Shown: positions 32,915 through 44,005 of the stretch, piece after piece | Layout: every line of letters starts with the position of its first letter | How positions within the stretch are numbered: position 1 is the first letter of the stretch | Assembly: GCA_946811695.1 (NCBI GenBank) | Contig: OX328125.1 | Location: 94,018,760-94,082,759 of the forward strand | Source of the DNA: Gonocerus acuteangulatus | Lineage: Eukaryota; Arthropoda; Insecta; Hemiptera; Coreidae | DNA: 64,000 bases | Direction of reading: 5' to 3' | The notes under the pieces: generated by a model | The model's database searches: none | Seen by the model: the letters and a program-made list of their open reading frames with translations, nothing else | What the model was told of the DNA's origin: nothing | Made by a program: the position numbers and the translations under genes

Positions 32915-34770
32915 CTTTAAGGCTTGAAAGTGGTTTCAATCGCATTCGCATATTCTATTAGTTTGTTCCTCATGTTATGGAAACAACGAATGATGCATGT
33001 TACGTGGACAGTTTCCCAGCACATGCGCTGGTATTTCAGTATCTTCGCCACATTTGCAGAAAAGAGATACAACATACATTCTCCTTGCTCCAGTCATGCC
33101 GGGAACTCCTCGAATGAGTGCTTCATTATTATTTAATTTCAAGGCATTTACCCACTATGAACCCAACAGGACACATGTTATAAATGTACATGTTTGCTTT
33201 GGAGTAATCAATAAAGCGCTTGATGCCAATACCTTGCCATTTCGATTTGTACCATTAGTTGAAAGAACCCTCACACAGCCATGAGTGTCTTCTGTGTTGA
33301 GTCCTAGTCGAATGCCACATTGTTCATATTCAGATTGGTAATCGCATATGGGCTCGAAACGGTGGTCTACAATGTTTGCTAGTTTTTGGACGGTCAATAA
33401 ATGATGGATTGGTGCTTCCCATTGGCAATGAAGCAAACCATGACCCTGAAATCGACGTGGAGAATAAAACATAGCATTGCAAGTATTGGAGGGAACCCAA
33501 GCATTGCTTCGACGATTCATCTGATGATGGTGTCTAGTCCTTTGAGTGAGTAGTGTTGGCTGAAGCTTCATCAGGGGTATAGTCTGGAAGAGAAATACAA
33601 ATCCTTTAGAGCCTTCTGCTCAAATTCAGAAGCATAAAAAAGCTTTAGGTCCTCCCGACAAACCTATGTAAGGTATTGTATAACATACAGTCTTCTTTTT
33701 CGTACATGGCCACCCCACCAGCGCGAACGCCAGGAGACACTATTTTGTAACGTTTTTTTCCAGTTTAGTCATCGCTAAAGCATATTTATGCTAAAAAATC
33801 AACAAGAGGGAACATGTACCGGTTTATTATATTTAGCGTTTGTTCAGGCCATAAAAAATTTTACCTCGTTAATTTATTCAGACTCTCAATTAACCTAATC
33901 ATGGCATTCCTTTTGAAGGTCTCTTTTTTCAATAATTATTCCTAAAGTTTTCCTCCCATTAAAAACAAGACCTATTTCTTTAAATTTATGAGTTACTAAA
34001 TTTATTATTCTTTCAGCTGATTCTTTGTTACAAGCTTTAATGGCTTGGTCATCCGCAAAACCGTAATTGTAACATTGTCAGCTTGATCATGTAATTTGAA
34101 TCCATATATCTTTAAAAATGTAGGATCATTTAACTCTTCATGCAGGAGATCAATAGAGAGAGCAGGGGAGAAAGGTCCTACCTGTGGAAATACTCGTCTC
34201 ACATCCTTGAAAGCAGTGTTTGTTCCAACGGTTACCTTGATTTTATTGTGGCATAATAAAATACTTATTATAATCTTTAAATCAACTGATAAGTCTTGTA
34301 ATTCTATTGTCCGTAAAATATGCTGCTGGCCGACATTATCGAATGCTCCGGTGACATCGAGGAAGGCTAGGACACCATTGTCTTCTCTTCTTCTTGCTTC
34401 CTTCAAGATAGCTTCCATTTTGCAAATATCAACGTGACATCCTGGCATACCTCCTATGAAGCCTCTTTGGCGCGAGTGGAAACTCACTTGCTGTCTGATC
34501 TAAAGGTCGAATCCTTCTATGGGCCTATTTGCCCCTATTCAGAGCGTACAAAAGCCCATTTCCTTCACCAAAACTTTAGCTTTATATGTTAGGATTGTTC
34601 TCCCTACTTTTGAGCCTCGGGAATGTATGACATCCTCTGCATGATTTCCATTATTGTTTTCAATTTATGAGATATGTCAATGAATTTTGTTGTTCTGTTT
34701 AAGACACCATCAGGACCGTGTGAAGTGTCTATTGTATTGACTTTAAAGCTCAATGAATTTGCTTTATTCA
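32915..34770 (-). mobile_element. R2/NeSL-type non-LTR retrotransposon remnant
   Basis: Minus-strand readings in order: SHGPDGVL (RT entry, about 34720), KVGRTIL-like, RGFIGGMPGCHVDICKMEAI, LAFLDVTGAFDNVGQQHIL (catalytic Asp block), FADDQAIKACNKESAERI (second catalytic block, about 34040), then FYSPRRFQGHGLLH, and at about 33055 CKCGEDTEIPAHVLGNCP. The last is the CCHC-like zinc motif preceding the restriction-like endonuclease of R2-clade elements. It is broken by several frameshifts and by the repeat block at 33600-33810. It is not in rDNA, so a decayed or non-R2 relative. Confidence 0.85.
33600..33810 (+). repeat. Dispersed repeat block, copy C
   Basis: TTTAGAGCCTTCTGCTCAAA, GACAAACCTATGTAA, TCTTCTTTTTCGTACATGGC and CACCCCACCAGCGCGAACGC match copy A at 14681-14870 closely. 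It interrupts the retrotransposon remnant. Confidence 0.75.
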
Positions 34771-34800
34771 AGTTGTGGTCAGGTCAGGTTATTTTTGTCT

Positions 34801-34983
34801 GTGTGTGTTTTTAACAGCGTAACACTTGGGCTATTAACACTTGGCTACCTATAGGTTGCCGCTCTTTTATAATTCCAACAGCAAGTTGTCGGTCACCCAT
34901 TCAGGTACTGGCCACATCTGACGTTGCTTAACTTCGGTGATTAATGGGTACCGGTGCACTCAATGTGGCTATGGCCGTTGGCA
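34801..34983 (-). mobile_element. 5S rRNA-derived SINE, copy 2, with target duplication
   Basis: Minus strand begins TGCCAACGGCCATAGCCACA and keeps TTGAGTGCACCGGT, ATCACCGAAGTTAAGCAACG, and GAATGGGTGACCG (the third internal promoter box), then the tail with GTTAATAGCCC. The 12-bp duplication GGTCAGGTTATT is at 34782-34793 and 34984-34995. It is better preserved than copy 1. Confidence 0.93.
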
Positions 34984-35084
34984 GGTCAGGTTATTCTCAG
35001 CAATTTTATAAGAATCTCTGTTTGTCGTTAGGCTTCTCAAGAGCTAATTTAAAATGGTTTTCAATCTCCTTAATACTAATTTCA

Positions 35085-35275
35085 CACTTTTTTTTGGAGC
35101 AACGACCTGAATTATGTCTATACTTTTCAAGGAGTTCAACGTTGGGGCTAATACACAAGGACTGAGGGAAGCTTTAGCTATTTATTTCACCATTTGTTGT
35201 TGGGGGAATTAAATCTTTGTGACGAGGGAATAGGGATTCCTGGGTCGGGCTCACAAGGCGTCCCTACAGCTTTGA

Positions 35276-35312
<37 letters not shown>

Positions 35313-35815
35313 GGTGCATCGACAAATCTGGGCCATTAGCGCCGACATCCAGGGCGCAGCGAGGAATTTTCTCAACAAGCCCTGAGATGATAAAATTCCG
35401 GCCACCGGTGGGGATCGAACCCACCATCTCCCGCTTATGAATCTAAAGCGCTAGCCACTAGACTACGGGAGACCCCAGCTTTGAAAAATATATCTGTTAC
35501 TGTCTCTAATAGGAGAAAAATGAAGAGAAATTACTAGTTTATTTATATAGCTTCATTGATTAGTACCTATATCATAAAAAAATGTTATTATTGGTATTAA
35601 AAAAATATAGCCCATAAAAAAATTTAATGTAGCATATAATTACATAGTTCAACCTAAGTATTCAGAGCTAAAAAGAAAAAGCAGATAAATAACAGAATAA
35701 AGCCTTCCTACAAATGGAAATTTTACTGGAAGAAATTATATGATGAAAGGGTACTCGCAGGTAGAGAGAAGGGCCGGCCAGCCCCTACCACCCGCCGTGT
35801 GATAAGTGTTAGTAG
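35085..35815 (+). repeat. Dispersed repeat, copy B, split by a SINE
   Basis: AAGGAGTTCAACGTTGGGGC, CAAGGACTGAGGGAAGCTTT, TTCATTGATTAGTACC, TTCAACCTAAGTATTCAGAG and GGGCCGGCCAGCCCC align with copy A (14390-15115). The 14680-14870 block of copy A is absent here. Confidence 0.75.
35279..35476 (-). mobile_element. tRNA-derived SINE, full length
   Basis: First family, inverted: T-run, GGCCATTAGCGCCGACATCC, hairpin, B-box GGGATCGAACCC and GAGACCCC end. Target duplication AGCTTTGACAA / AGCTTTGAAAA at 35268-35278 and 35477-35487. Confidence 0.93.
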
Positions 35816-36246
35816 TAGAAATTAAATTGGATGATTTCGTAGATATATTGCTTGTTTCGTTTTTTCCTTACAGCTTTATTAGATCTTTGAACATTGGAAA
35901 CTTCACCTGATCCTTTTCGTATTAAATGAATACAATTACATTTTTCTCTCTTAAAACATTTCGTGCATAGAAGGGAGGGATTAATATCAATTATTTTCTA
36001 TAGGTGAAATATATGAACTTGTATATAGCATTTTCCAAGCTCTTTTACTTTAAATTACCTTTAAAAAAAGGAGGGGGAGGGGGTAGGATAAATATGAATT
36101 GGAATGATTGAAGATGCTCCACGCTGTTAGAAATGATGTGTTGGTTGTGACACACTCAACATAATTCAATAAGAAAACATGACTCAGCAGTACCGCAAAG
36201 AGAAGTGGGCTGCAGGATAAAAAATATAATATTAAAACATACTCAC

Positions 36247-36291
36247 TGAGAATAAATTTGAGAATTCGCTTGTGATTCATTGGATGGGTTC
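36247..36291 (-). CDS. Gene 2, exon 7 (45 bp)
   Basis: Acceptor TTTTTCTTCTAG; G completes Lys, then NPSNESQANSQIYS and CA|GTGAGT, phase 2. Small, but it has good sites and joins in frame on both sides; 45 bp is a multiple of three, so skipping would keep frame. Confidence 0.72.
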
Positions 36292-36421
36292 CTAGAAGAA
36301 AAATATATGATAAAAATCTGAAGACAGAGATACTTAGACCCACACATCCTTGATTAACGAGCGATTTTATATAGAGGGAAAAATTTCTACATAGGACGGA
36401 TCATCATACAAGAAACATTTT

Positions 36422-36815
36422 CAGGGTGTCTACTACTTTTGTGAAAGCCAATTTTGGGACTTTTTCGTGACATTTTAATGATTTGAAATGCAAATTTCAT
36501 GCTCATTAAAAAGAAAATAATTTCAATCAAAATGAAAAAGCTTTAACTATTGGCTTAAAATTGGCTCTGTGTATAGAATTTCAATATTTAAGTCTGCATA
36601 TATTTAAAAAGTGAGTAATTGATTTTTAAATGCATACAAAAACAGCAACAATTACGAATGTGCCGAAGTACTGGGATTACGTTACACTCCAGTAAGAACT
36701 GAAATTTCGTGACTTGATTTCTAAATTCATGACTTTTTCTAAATTGTCGTCCCCTATTTTCAATTTCGTGACTTTTTCATGACTTTCGTGACTTTTTTGT
36801 GCAGTAGACACCCTG
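36422..36815. mobile_element. hAT-like MITE, 394 bp
   Basis: Ends CAGGGTGTCTACTACTTTTG and GTGCAGTAGACACCCTG are inverted for about 13 bp. The interior is rich in repeated CGTGACTTTTT words on one side and their degenerate complements. CAGGGTGTCTAC ends are common in hAT MITEs. It lies between exons 6 and 7 of gene 2. Confidence 0.7.
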
Positions 36816-36876
36816 ATTTTGTAATCTTCACTTTAAAACACATATATAAGTAGAAAAGAGAAAAAATTAGGCTTAC

Positions 36877-36957
36877 TTGTCAGGAGAGTAAGAACAACTG
36901 GGGGAAAACATGTCACAATTTTCACTCTTAATAGACGGAATTTCACCAGACAAATTC
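36877..36957 (-). CDS. Gene 2, exon 6 (81 bp)
   Basis: Acceptor ATGCTTTTTCAG; G completes Lys, then NLSGEIPSIKSENCDMFSPS CSYSPD and AA|GTAAGC, phase 2. Its opening GAAT.TGTCTGGTGAAATT resembles exon 4 (52829-52900) at base level, suggesting exon duplication. Confidence 0.85.
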
Positions 36958-37413
36958 CTGAAAAAGCATAAAGCAATGTAAGCACAAATGATAAAGAGTA
37001 TTTCCCATATAATGATTGGACTGGATGGCCTTGAAGTGTTAAGGCGTGAGCACTCCATTCCTAAGGCCTCGGGTACTATACGAGTGATGAGCGATAAGGG
37101 TCAGAACGGTGTTGCTCACATTAATGTTAAGGTGGAGTGCAGTAGGAATGTGGGAGGACTGCCAACAATAGGCATGAGTGGCAGGGCGGCGTCGCTTGCA
37201 GGTTCCAGCCTGTCGCTCATCGCTCATCCTAGAAATTAAATTCGCTTGTCGCTCGCCATTACATTATATTTTGGTAGCCAACAAGAAAAAAGGATACAGC
37301 CTCTAAATCTAAATAGATTACAATGCATTTTTATTTTATTTTATTTTTTTTGAATAAAAACTAATAAAATTTATAACAACATTGTCTAGTCAGATTTGTG
37401 TTTCTCTTGTTTA

Positions 37414-38029
37414 TTAATCTTTTCGATGCGAGATGGGCTAGCTGTCTGTTCCCTCCACAGGCGCACCAAACTCCCTCTCCTAGGGCGGCCGTACGCACGG
37501 TTTTTTTTTTGTTTTTTTTTTACTTACGCGCTCGATACTTATCATCATTTTCATGTTTATCTTACGTGAGCGACGACATCTATTACTTGAAACAATTTAT
37601 TTACTACAATTTAGGTATGCAGCAAACCTACAATAACCATTTAAAACAAAGTTTACTTACTTTTCTTCCCTATATACTTCATCCTGAAACCACTGCTTGT
37701 TTTTAGATGTGATTTTTAAATGTAGCAATGAAAATGTTTTTTATTTATTATCATAATAACCTGCTCCTTTATTATTTATTGTTTCAATAAAAAAATTCCC
37801 TAAGAACATTTTTACCGTGCACACGCCTCCCAGACACATCTTACTTATAAAGTTCAAAATTTGTATGTTACCAATTAAGGGTTAAGCCAGCAATTATCCC
37901 CCATTCCTGCTAGAGCACTCCGTACATGCTCGAGGCTAAGGAAGACTCGCAATCAAGATATACAGCTGTGGCAAGAATACTCGGGCGTCGCCTCTGAGGA
38001 ACATCTTTCTCCGGCATCGAATGGGTTAA
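37414..38029. mobile_element. piggyBac-type MITE, 616 bp
   Basis: Left TTAATCTTTTCGATGCGAGA and right CGGCATCGAATGGGTTAA are inverted TTAA termini (TTCGATGC shared). GAGCACTCCGTACATGCTC is an imperfect palindrome near the right end. No coding capacity. Confidence 0.7.
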
Positions 38030-39967
38030 ATTACTAGTAAAAAAGTTAAAATCACAAAATTCTACAATTGAACATAAAATAACATTTCATTTCTCATCTA
38101 ACATAATATCAGCACTGATATTGTTGAAATTAAACATTCAAATCCTGACACAACTTGGAAAATATCAGACTGACACATCTTCACCGTTAAAGACTAGACA
38201 ATCCTTGTTATGGTCCAGGATCCAGACTTCGACCCTCCATTGATGGCAATAGATGATAAAATCTTTATTGTGTGTCTGGGGTTCGAACACAGGTCCTCCA
38301 ACTCAACCCATATGTAAATTTATGTATGTATATATTGGCGGCACCAACCCCTTTTGTGTCCTTCGGACCATCAGTGAAAACATTTCGTCTTTCAGGGAGC
38401 TCATTTTTTAGTTTTTTAAATTCGGTCAGCAGCATAAGTGGCTCTGTGTATTTTTTAGGAAAATTTGGCAAGGGAAAGGTTCATTTTAAGAATAGTACAT
38501 GTCCAAGGTGGCTTTGAAGAGGAGAAGCTATGGATAATATTTTGAGTGTCAATGCTTAATTCGGTGATGATCTCATTCATCAGCATTCATAATTATTTGC
38601 GATAAAAAGAGAAAACAAGAACTCCAAAGTTCCCGGATGAAGACGGGCTGAGAGTTATGGGCTCGAACTTAGGGTAATATTTCCTGACTCTGATGTGATC
38701 ATTCAAATTTAGATCGTTAACAGCATTTCACTTTCAAATAAATGACAAGGCGTACAACTAATTAGTCATTTTCAAAAGCGTGAATGTTGCAAAATGAGTC
38801 AATTTTAATTTCCTTAGGATGAATCATTATCACAATAAAAGGATCAGTCATTTTTTCCCTCACATTTTCCCATTATGATTCATTAATTATAATGGAAATA
38901 ATCGTTTGGCCTAATTAGTTCAACAAAACCACAACATAAAAAGATTAGTCATTATTAGAAGAGATTTTGACGTGAAATGGATGCTTTGATCCAAAGCAAT
39001 AGATTTAATTTGAATTAATGATATGGTCAAACAAAAGGTTAATAATTCAGTATAAAGGAAAATTAAATATATTTATATGTGGCAGAAGGCCAAATTAAAA
39101 AAAAACAAAAAAACGCTCTCTTCGCTACTCCTTTGTTATGCTCTACATGTTTCTCGCCTCTATGACGCCTCTTCATGAGCACTTAACTAATATAATATAT
39201 CATTAAGACTACATCTTTGAGAACCTTCCGCAGGTAGGGCCATGTCTAGACCCCACATATAAAACTGCTGGGGACCGTCTGTTCTGCCACATATAAATAT
39301 ATTGAAAAATAGGGTCAACATCTTATAATAATAAGGAAAATTAAAATTGCAATAATAATAATAGCAAACATTTGAAAAAAAAAATGAATTTAACAGAGTA
39401 AAAATTATAATAAACCTAAATGAATACAATTGAACAACAAATGTGCACTTTTTATTAAACCATTGTATTGGGTTGTTTGGAAGATTCATAGAGATTTTGA
39501 AAACTAGGTTCACCTCAATTCTTTCAAGTTATAATGAATATAAAGATTTTTTTTGTTTATAAACTTTTAATCCTAAAAGTATTAAAGGTTTAATTTTTTT
39601 TATTATTATTCTAAAATGCCAATACTGTAATGTGATGTCACTGTAGTGAAGCATTGGATGGAGTAGGGTCAATGACATGAAATGTGAAAAACGTTCTGTA
39701 AGTAATTCTAATAAACCTTCACTGGTGTACATTTTCCTAGACATTTTTTAGACAAAAAAGCCACTAAAAAAAAATTTAATTGTAGAAAGTTAAAAGACAG
39801 AGTAAGGCTAAATATTAAACTTCGTATTTGTCAGCCAGATTTTGTGATTTTGGCATCAGAACTCGTTCTGGATTTAGAATCCGAGCCAGAAAATGAAGAC
39901 TTGGTTGTACTATATTCACAGGAAGTAAAAGAAATATTTGTTTAGCTTGGAGGAATACTAACAGAGG
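38030..39967. other. Intron 5 of gene 2, mostly unique sequence
   Basis: It contains a Penelope-like repeat fragment at about 39078-39190 (second copy of the 3062 repeat) and the transposase-like reading starting at about 39840. Nothing else is recognised. Confidence 0.5.
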
Positions 39968-40280
39968 TTTTTTTTTTTTGTTTTTTTTTTTTTTTTCTTA
40001 CGGCACACCAATGATATCTGGGCCATAAGCGGACATCCATGGTGCAGCGAGTAATTTTCTCAACGAGCTGTGAGATGATCCCGCATGAGAATCTAAGGTG
40101 TTGGCCACTAAACCATGGGGAGACCCCTGTTACTGATAGTGTTTTCAAAAATAGTTTTTGGCTGAGCCGAGAGGAATTTACTGAATTACATGAACTGATT
40201 AAAATTTACATAACTGCAAGGGAATATAACTCCCAGAAACCAATTAGGAGTGAAAATGTGAAGTTTCCCTGTGGGAAATA
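39838..40280 (+). pseudogene. Possible DDE transposase fragment split by a SINE
   Basis: Plus-strand readings PDFVILASELVLDLESEPEN and EDLVVLYSQEVKEIF before the SINE, and VFKNSFWLSREEFTELHELI KIYI after it. The second part resembles the FRMSR..F..LL..I start of Harbinger-type nucleases, but it is too short to be sure. Stops on both sides. Confidence 0.35.
39968..40127 (-). mobile_element. tRNA-derived SINE, internally deleted
   Basis: First family, inverted, T-run to GGGGAGACCCC. The stretch between the hairpin and anticodon arm, including the B-box, is deleted (GAGATGATCCCGCATGAGAA). Confidence 0.85.
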
Positions 40281-40592
40281 GCTTGTATCATAGATCTGTC
40301 TACAGAGGGCTTAATGAGTTATCCACACAATGTAATATTCATCTGGAAGAGGGGCTTGACTATTTCCTCTATAAAACACTGTATCTAACTCCACTGATTT
40401 AATCTCCAATGATTTGACGTCAAAACCTATGAAAATTTGACAGTTTCGATAGTGCGGTAACCACGTTGGTTAGTCGCCATAGCAACGGAACCCTCGTGTA
40501 CCTCGTAATTTAAGGACTTTTACATTAGATGATTAAGAAAATAACATGGCTCAGACTAACATGGATATTTAGAAAGGGTGATCACCTGTAAA

Positions 40593-40650
40593 CAGCCTGG
40601 CGCTAATGGCCTAGAAGCTGATGCGCTATAAAAAAATAAAGAAAAAAAAC
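40593..40650 (+). mobile_element. SINE tail fragment
   Basis: CAGCCTGGCGCTAATGGCC, then AAGCTGATGCGCTATAAAAA, is the shared tail module with a short A-rich end. The head is absent. Confidence 0.65.
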
Positions 40651-40864
40651 TAAGATTAATGCATGGGGGAATAGATAAAGCAGAATGGGTGTGTTTATCT
40701 CGAATCTCTCTTAAACGCCACAAGGAGGTTAAAGGCCAAAAGTCAGGGTCAAATGACAGTTCCCTCCGCAGAGGCAAGTAAATTATTCATATGTTTTATC
40801 TTAAAACTATATACATATAGTATTTTTATAGAATTTTTCGCAACAGTGACATATTTATTTATTT

Positions 40865-41008
40865 AAATTTTAACGTCCATTTGTTGACAACAAATTTTAG
40901 GATGGGTTATCTATAGGTTACTACCATTTTCTAGCCAAGAGAGGGCTGATGCCTTTTCTTTTTTTGAAAGAAAAGCCACCACTACTAGTGCATACACCTT
41001 AGCACTCC
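40865..41008 (-). mobile_element. Fourth-family SINE, head deleted
   Basis: Body and tail (ATCTATAGGTTACTACC, TTCTAGCCAAGAGAGGGCTG) with duplication ACAGTGACATAT at 40853-40864 and 41009-41020. The tRNA-like head is missing, so 5' truncation. Confidence 0.85.
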
Positions 41009-41066
41009 ACAGTGACATATAAAACATACATATATTTGGTGTAGTAAATGAGTAAATGCTGCATAC

Positions 41067-41144
41067 TTAGCCGGAGAAGCAGCTGGACCATCATTGACAG
41101 TAACAATTCTACCACTTGGTTCTGCTGATGCATTGTCATCATGC
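41067..41144 (-). CDS. Gene 2, exon 5 (78 bp)
   Basis: Acceptor AATGTATTTCCAG; G completes Arg, then HDDNASAEPSGRIVTVNDGP AASPA and AA|GTATGC, phase 2. It lies 46 bp from the duplicated target site of a SINE. Confidence 0.82.
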
Positions 41145-41760
41145 CTGGAAATACATTAAAATTTACATAAAATAAGTATATAGATGTTTTATATCCAGTT
41201 AAATTATGAGGTTTGTGACACAAAATGTTCATGTTTCATGATCATATCTAAGCAATAATGAACTCAAAACTTTATTGCTTTAACCCTTACGAGACGGCAA
41301 CCCGCTAGATCTTAGATGTCTGTGGAGTAGAGCCCATTTCACCCTTCTGGTTCCACAGAATGGCAATAAAATAGCTGTGCCTCCACCGCCCATCTCTTCT
41401 CATTTCTTCTAATACGCTTTGTTATTACTTTCATTAAAGTTATCCGTTAAGATTCACTCATTCTGGGCTTTGGAACAGTCAACACAAGGTTTAAAAACCT
41501 TTTTGAAATTTTGTTTATAGTTGGTATCTAGGCGCACGGTAGTGCGCCAGGCCAAGTTCCGGCCTAAGCATACTGTGTGTATATTACAGGCGGTCTTAGA
41601 GCCGATTTTTACCCTCTCATAACTTTCAACCAGGTGAAGATAAATTTATGAAATTTTACACAGGTATTAAACTACTGGATGTGAGTAAAACTGGAAATTT
41701 TCATAATTCTACATCGAATAGTTTCTGAGATATAAGCGATCGAAAATCGGGATTTATAGG

Positions 41761-41795
41761 ACTCACTCACTCACTCACTCACTCACTCACTCACT
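41761..41795. repeat. (ACTC)n microsatellite
   Basis: About eight ACTC units in copy 1; copy 2 has only about three at the same place (44243-44254). This gives a length difference between otherwise near-identical copies. Confidence 0.95.
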
Positions 41796-42086
41796 GACTC
41801 ATCAAAATTATTAGGCACTTCCCATGATGCTAGAGACTTGAAATTTTGCATGAAGATAGATATGAAGGTGTTATTAAAGGAAAAAATCGAAAAATCGCGA
41901 AAAGTTGTGTTTGACTCCGCTTCCGGGGCGGGGGCGTGCCAGTTTTGTACTTCCATCGGAAACCCGTCATTCCGTCCGAAACCCATGATGTGGAGTATCA
42001 AATGAATTGTCTCGGTATGAAGAACCTATATTTGATGTTTTAAGAAACAAATAGAGACGCATACAGGCTCGGTAAAAATCTTATAC

Positions 42087-42575
42087 CAGCTTTCTGTCTG
42101 TATGTTTGTTCCTCTTACAAATCCGTACCGTTTGACCGATTTTGACCAAACTTGGGACACAGATGGGTCTTGATACGGGGAGAATCATAGGCTAGGAAAA
42201 ATTGTCTATCAGCTGTCTGTTTGTCTGTTTGTTCCTTATACAAATACACACCGTTTGACCGGTTTTGACAAAATTTGACACACATGTCGGTCTTTATCCG
42301 GGTAGTGCCATAGGCTAGTCAAAATCGTCTATCAGCTGTCTGTCTGCATGTTTGTTCCGTACACAAATTCACACCATTTGACCGATTTTGACCAAACTTG
42401 GCACACAGGTAGGCCTTGGTCCGGGGAATGCACTAGGCTAGGTAAAAAAGGTCTTTCAGCTGTCTGTCTGTATGTTTGTTCCTTATACCAATTCACACCG
42501 TTTGGCCTATTTTAACCAAACTTGGCACGCAGGTAGGTCTTGATACGGGAGTGTCATATTACCTATGACGTTTTC
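42087..42575 (+). repeat. Tandem repeat, about 123-bp period, four units
   Basis: The CAGCTxTCTGTCTG phrase recurs at 42087, 42210, 42333 and 42457, each followed by TTTGACCGATTTTGACxAAA and GG(T/C)AGGxCTTGxTxCGGG. Present again in copy 2 from about 44547. Confidence 0.9.
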
Positions 42576-43125
42576 TACTTCTTGCTCCATCGAAATGCCA
42601 TCATTCCTTCTGAAACCCATCATGTGGGGTATCAAATGAATCGTCTTGGTAAGGAGAACCTATATTTGATGTTTTAAAAAACATTTCGACGCATCTTAAA
42701 AACAGTTCTGACTTCTTTCTTAAATGTAGTAAATAAAGTCGTAGGGGTTCACTGCATAATATACTTCAAAACAGATACTAAGTTTTTCAAAGTCGAGTCA
42801 TTTTTGTTCTTATATTTTTCTTGAAGGCCTTCTACACTTTCCCTATTGTGATCTTTATCCTCGGGATAAGGTTCCTGTGTTTTACTGTGTAATAGTTTAG
42901 TAAAGAGAGCAATCAATTTGTCCTCTAAAGTAATGTCATTTGGAAGAGCTTCTAACTTTTCTAGTCTAGTGATTAGATGTATGTAGGTTGATTATTGGTA
43001 TCAAATATCAAGCAGTATGGAGAACCTTATGCAGAATCCAAAGACCCTGGTTTTATATGAAGTACAAAAGCCAGTAGGTATGCGGCAACTAAATTCTATT
43101 TAATACTTAGAAAAAAGCAATGAGA

Positions 43126-43862
43126 TCCCCAAAAAAACATAAATGTGAAATAGAGGCCAAGTTCCTGCCACCACAAAGAAACACTCCCTTCCTCAAAAAT
43201 ATCCCCTCCTAAAACCCCCCAAAAACGCCTTACCATTCTACACTCCAAAAAAGTAGTATGGGTTGGTGTATTAATTCAACCAAAAATATTTGCCAATACA
43301 AGAGATGATACAAGAAAGAAATGGCCAAGTTCATTACTTGGAAGACCTCATAGTTACTTACTAAGAACAGTAAAGACACTTCAACTGACCTTTAAAAACA
43401 ACAATAAAAATACTTATATCCAGTTACTAAAATATCACTTTCCTCAACCAGGTATATTCTTAAACTTGGCAATGTTTTTTTTGTGCCGAAATTATCTTTA
43501 GATAAAAACTAAACATTGCCAAGTTTAAGAATATACCTGGTTGAGGAAAGTGATATTTTAGTAACTGGATATAAGTATTTTTATTGTTGTTTTTAAAGGT
43601 CAGTTGAAGTGTCTTTACTGTTCTTAGTAAGTAACTATGAGGTCTTCCAAGTAATGAACTTGGCCATTTCTTTCTTGTATCATCTCTTGTATTGGCAAAT
43701 ATTTTTGGTTGAATTAATACACCAACCCATACTACTTTTTTGGAGTGTAGAATGGTAAGGCGTTTTTGGGGGGTTTTAGGAGGGGATATTTTTGAGGAAG
43801 GGAGTGTTTCTTTGTGGTGGCAGGAACTTGGCCTCTATTTCACATTTATGTTTTTTTGGGGA
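43126..43862. repeat. Near-perfect palindrome, 352-bp arms, 33-bp loop
   Basis: 43126-43477 and 43511-43862 are reverse complements with almost no mismatch: TCCCCAAAAAAACATAAATG...CTTGGCAATGTTT and its complement. Loop 43478-43510. Arms carry C/A-rich CCTCCTAAAACCCCCCAAAA. Confidence 0.97.
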
Positions 43863-44005
43863 TAATATTTACGGGACATGATCTCTATATACACATCAAC
43901 TAGTAAAACACAATTAGGTCCCTTCAGATGGATCCTAACTATGTAAAGGGACTGGGCAGCATAGGGAAACCCCCATTCAATAGACTAAAAGTGCATTCTT
44001 ATGAA

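Larger units (their letters stand above)
41526..43864 (+). mobile_element. 2.3-kb dispersed element, copy 1, ending in a long palindrome
   Basis: Begins A|TCTAGGCGCACGGTAGTGCG CC (7-bp-stem hairpin), then (ACTC)n, a GGGGCGGGGGCG block, four about 123-bp tandem units with GTTTGACCGATTTTGACCAA, and an inverted repeat of 352-bp arms. Copy 2 follows at 44006. No protein domain. The TC start after A, the hairpin beside CTAG (minus strand) and tandem arrangement recall Helitrons, but the defining ends are not clean. Confidence 0.75.

Noticed and set aside
34801..34983. 5S rRNA gene
   Set aside because: It has many substitutions, a non-5S tail and a target duplication, so it is a SINE.
37398..37706. 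102-residue plus-strand frame
   Set aside because: It spans the left end and T-run of a TTAA MITE; no domain and no splice context.
38265..38517. Overlapping frames around 38.3-38.5 kb
   Set aside because: Both strands are open by chance; no splice sites or family resemblance.
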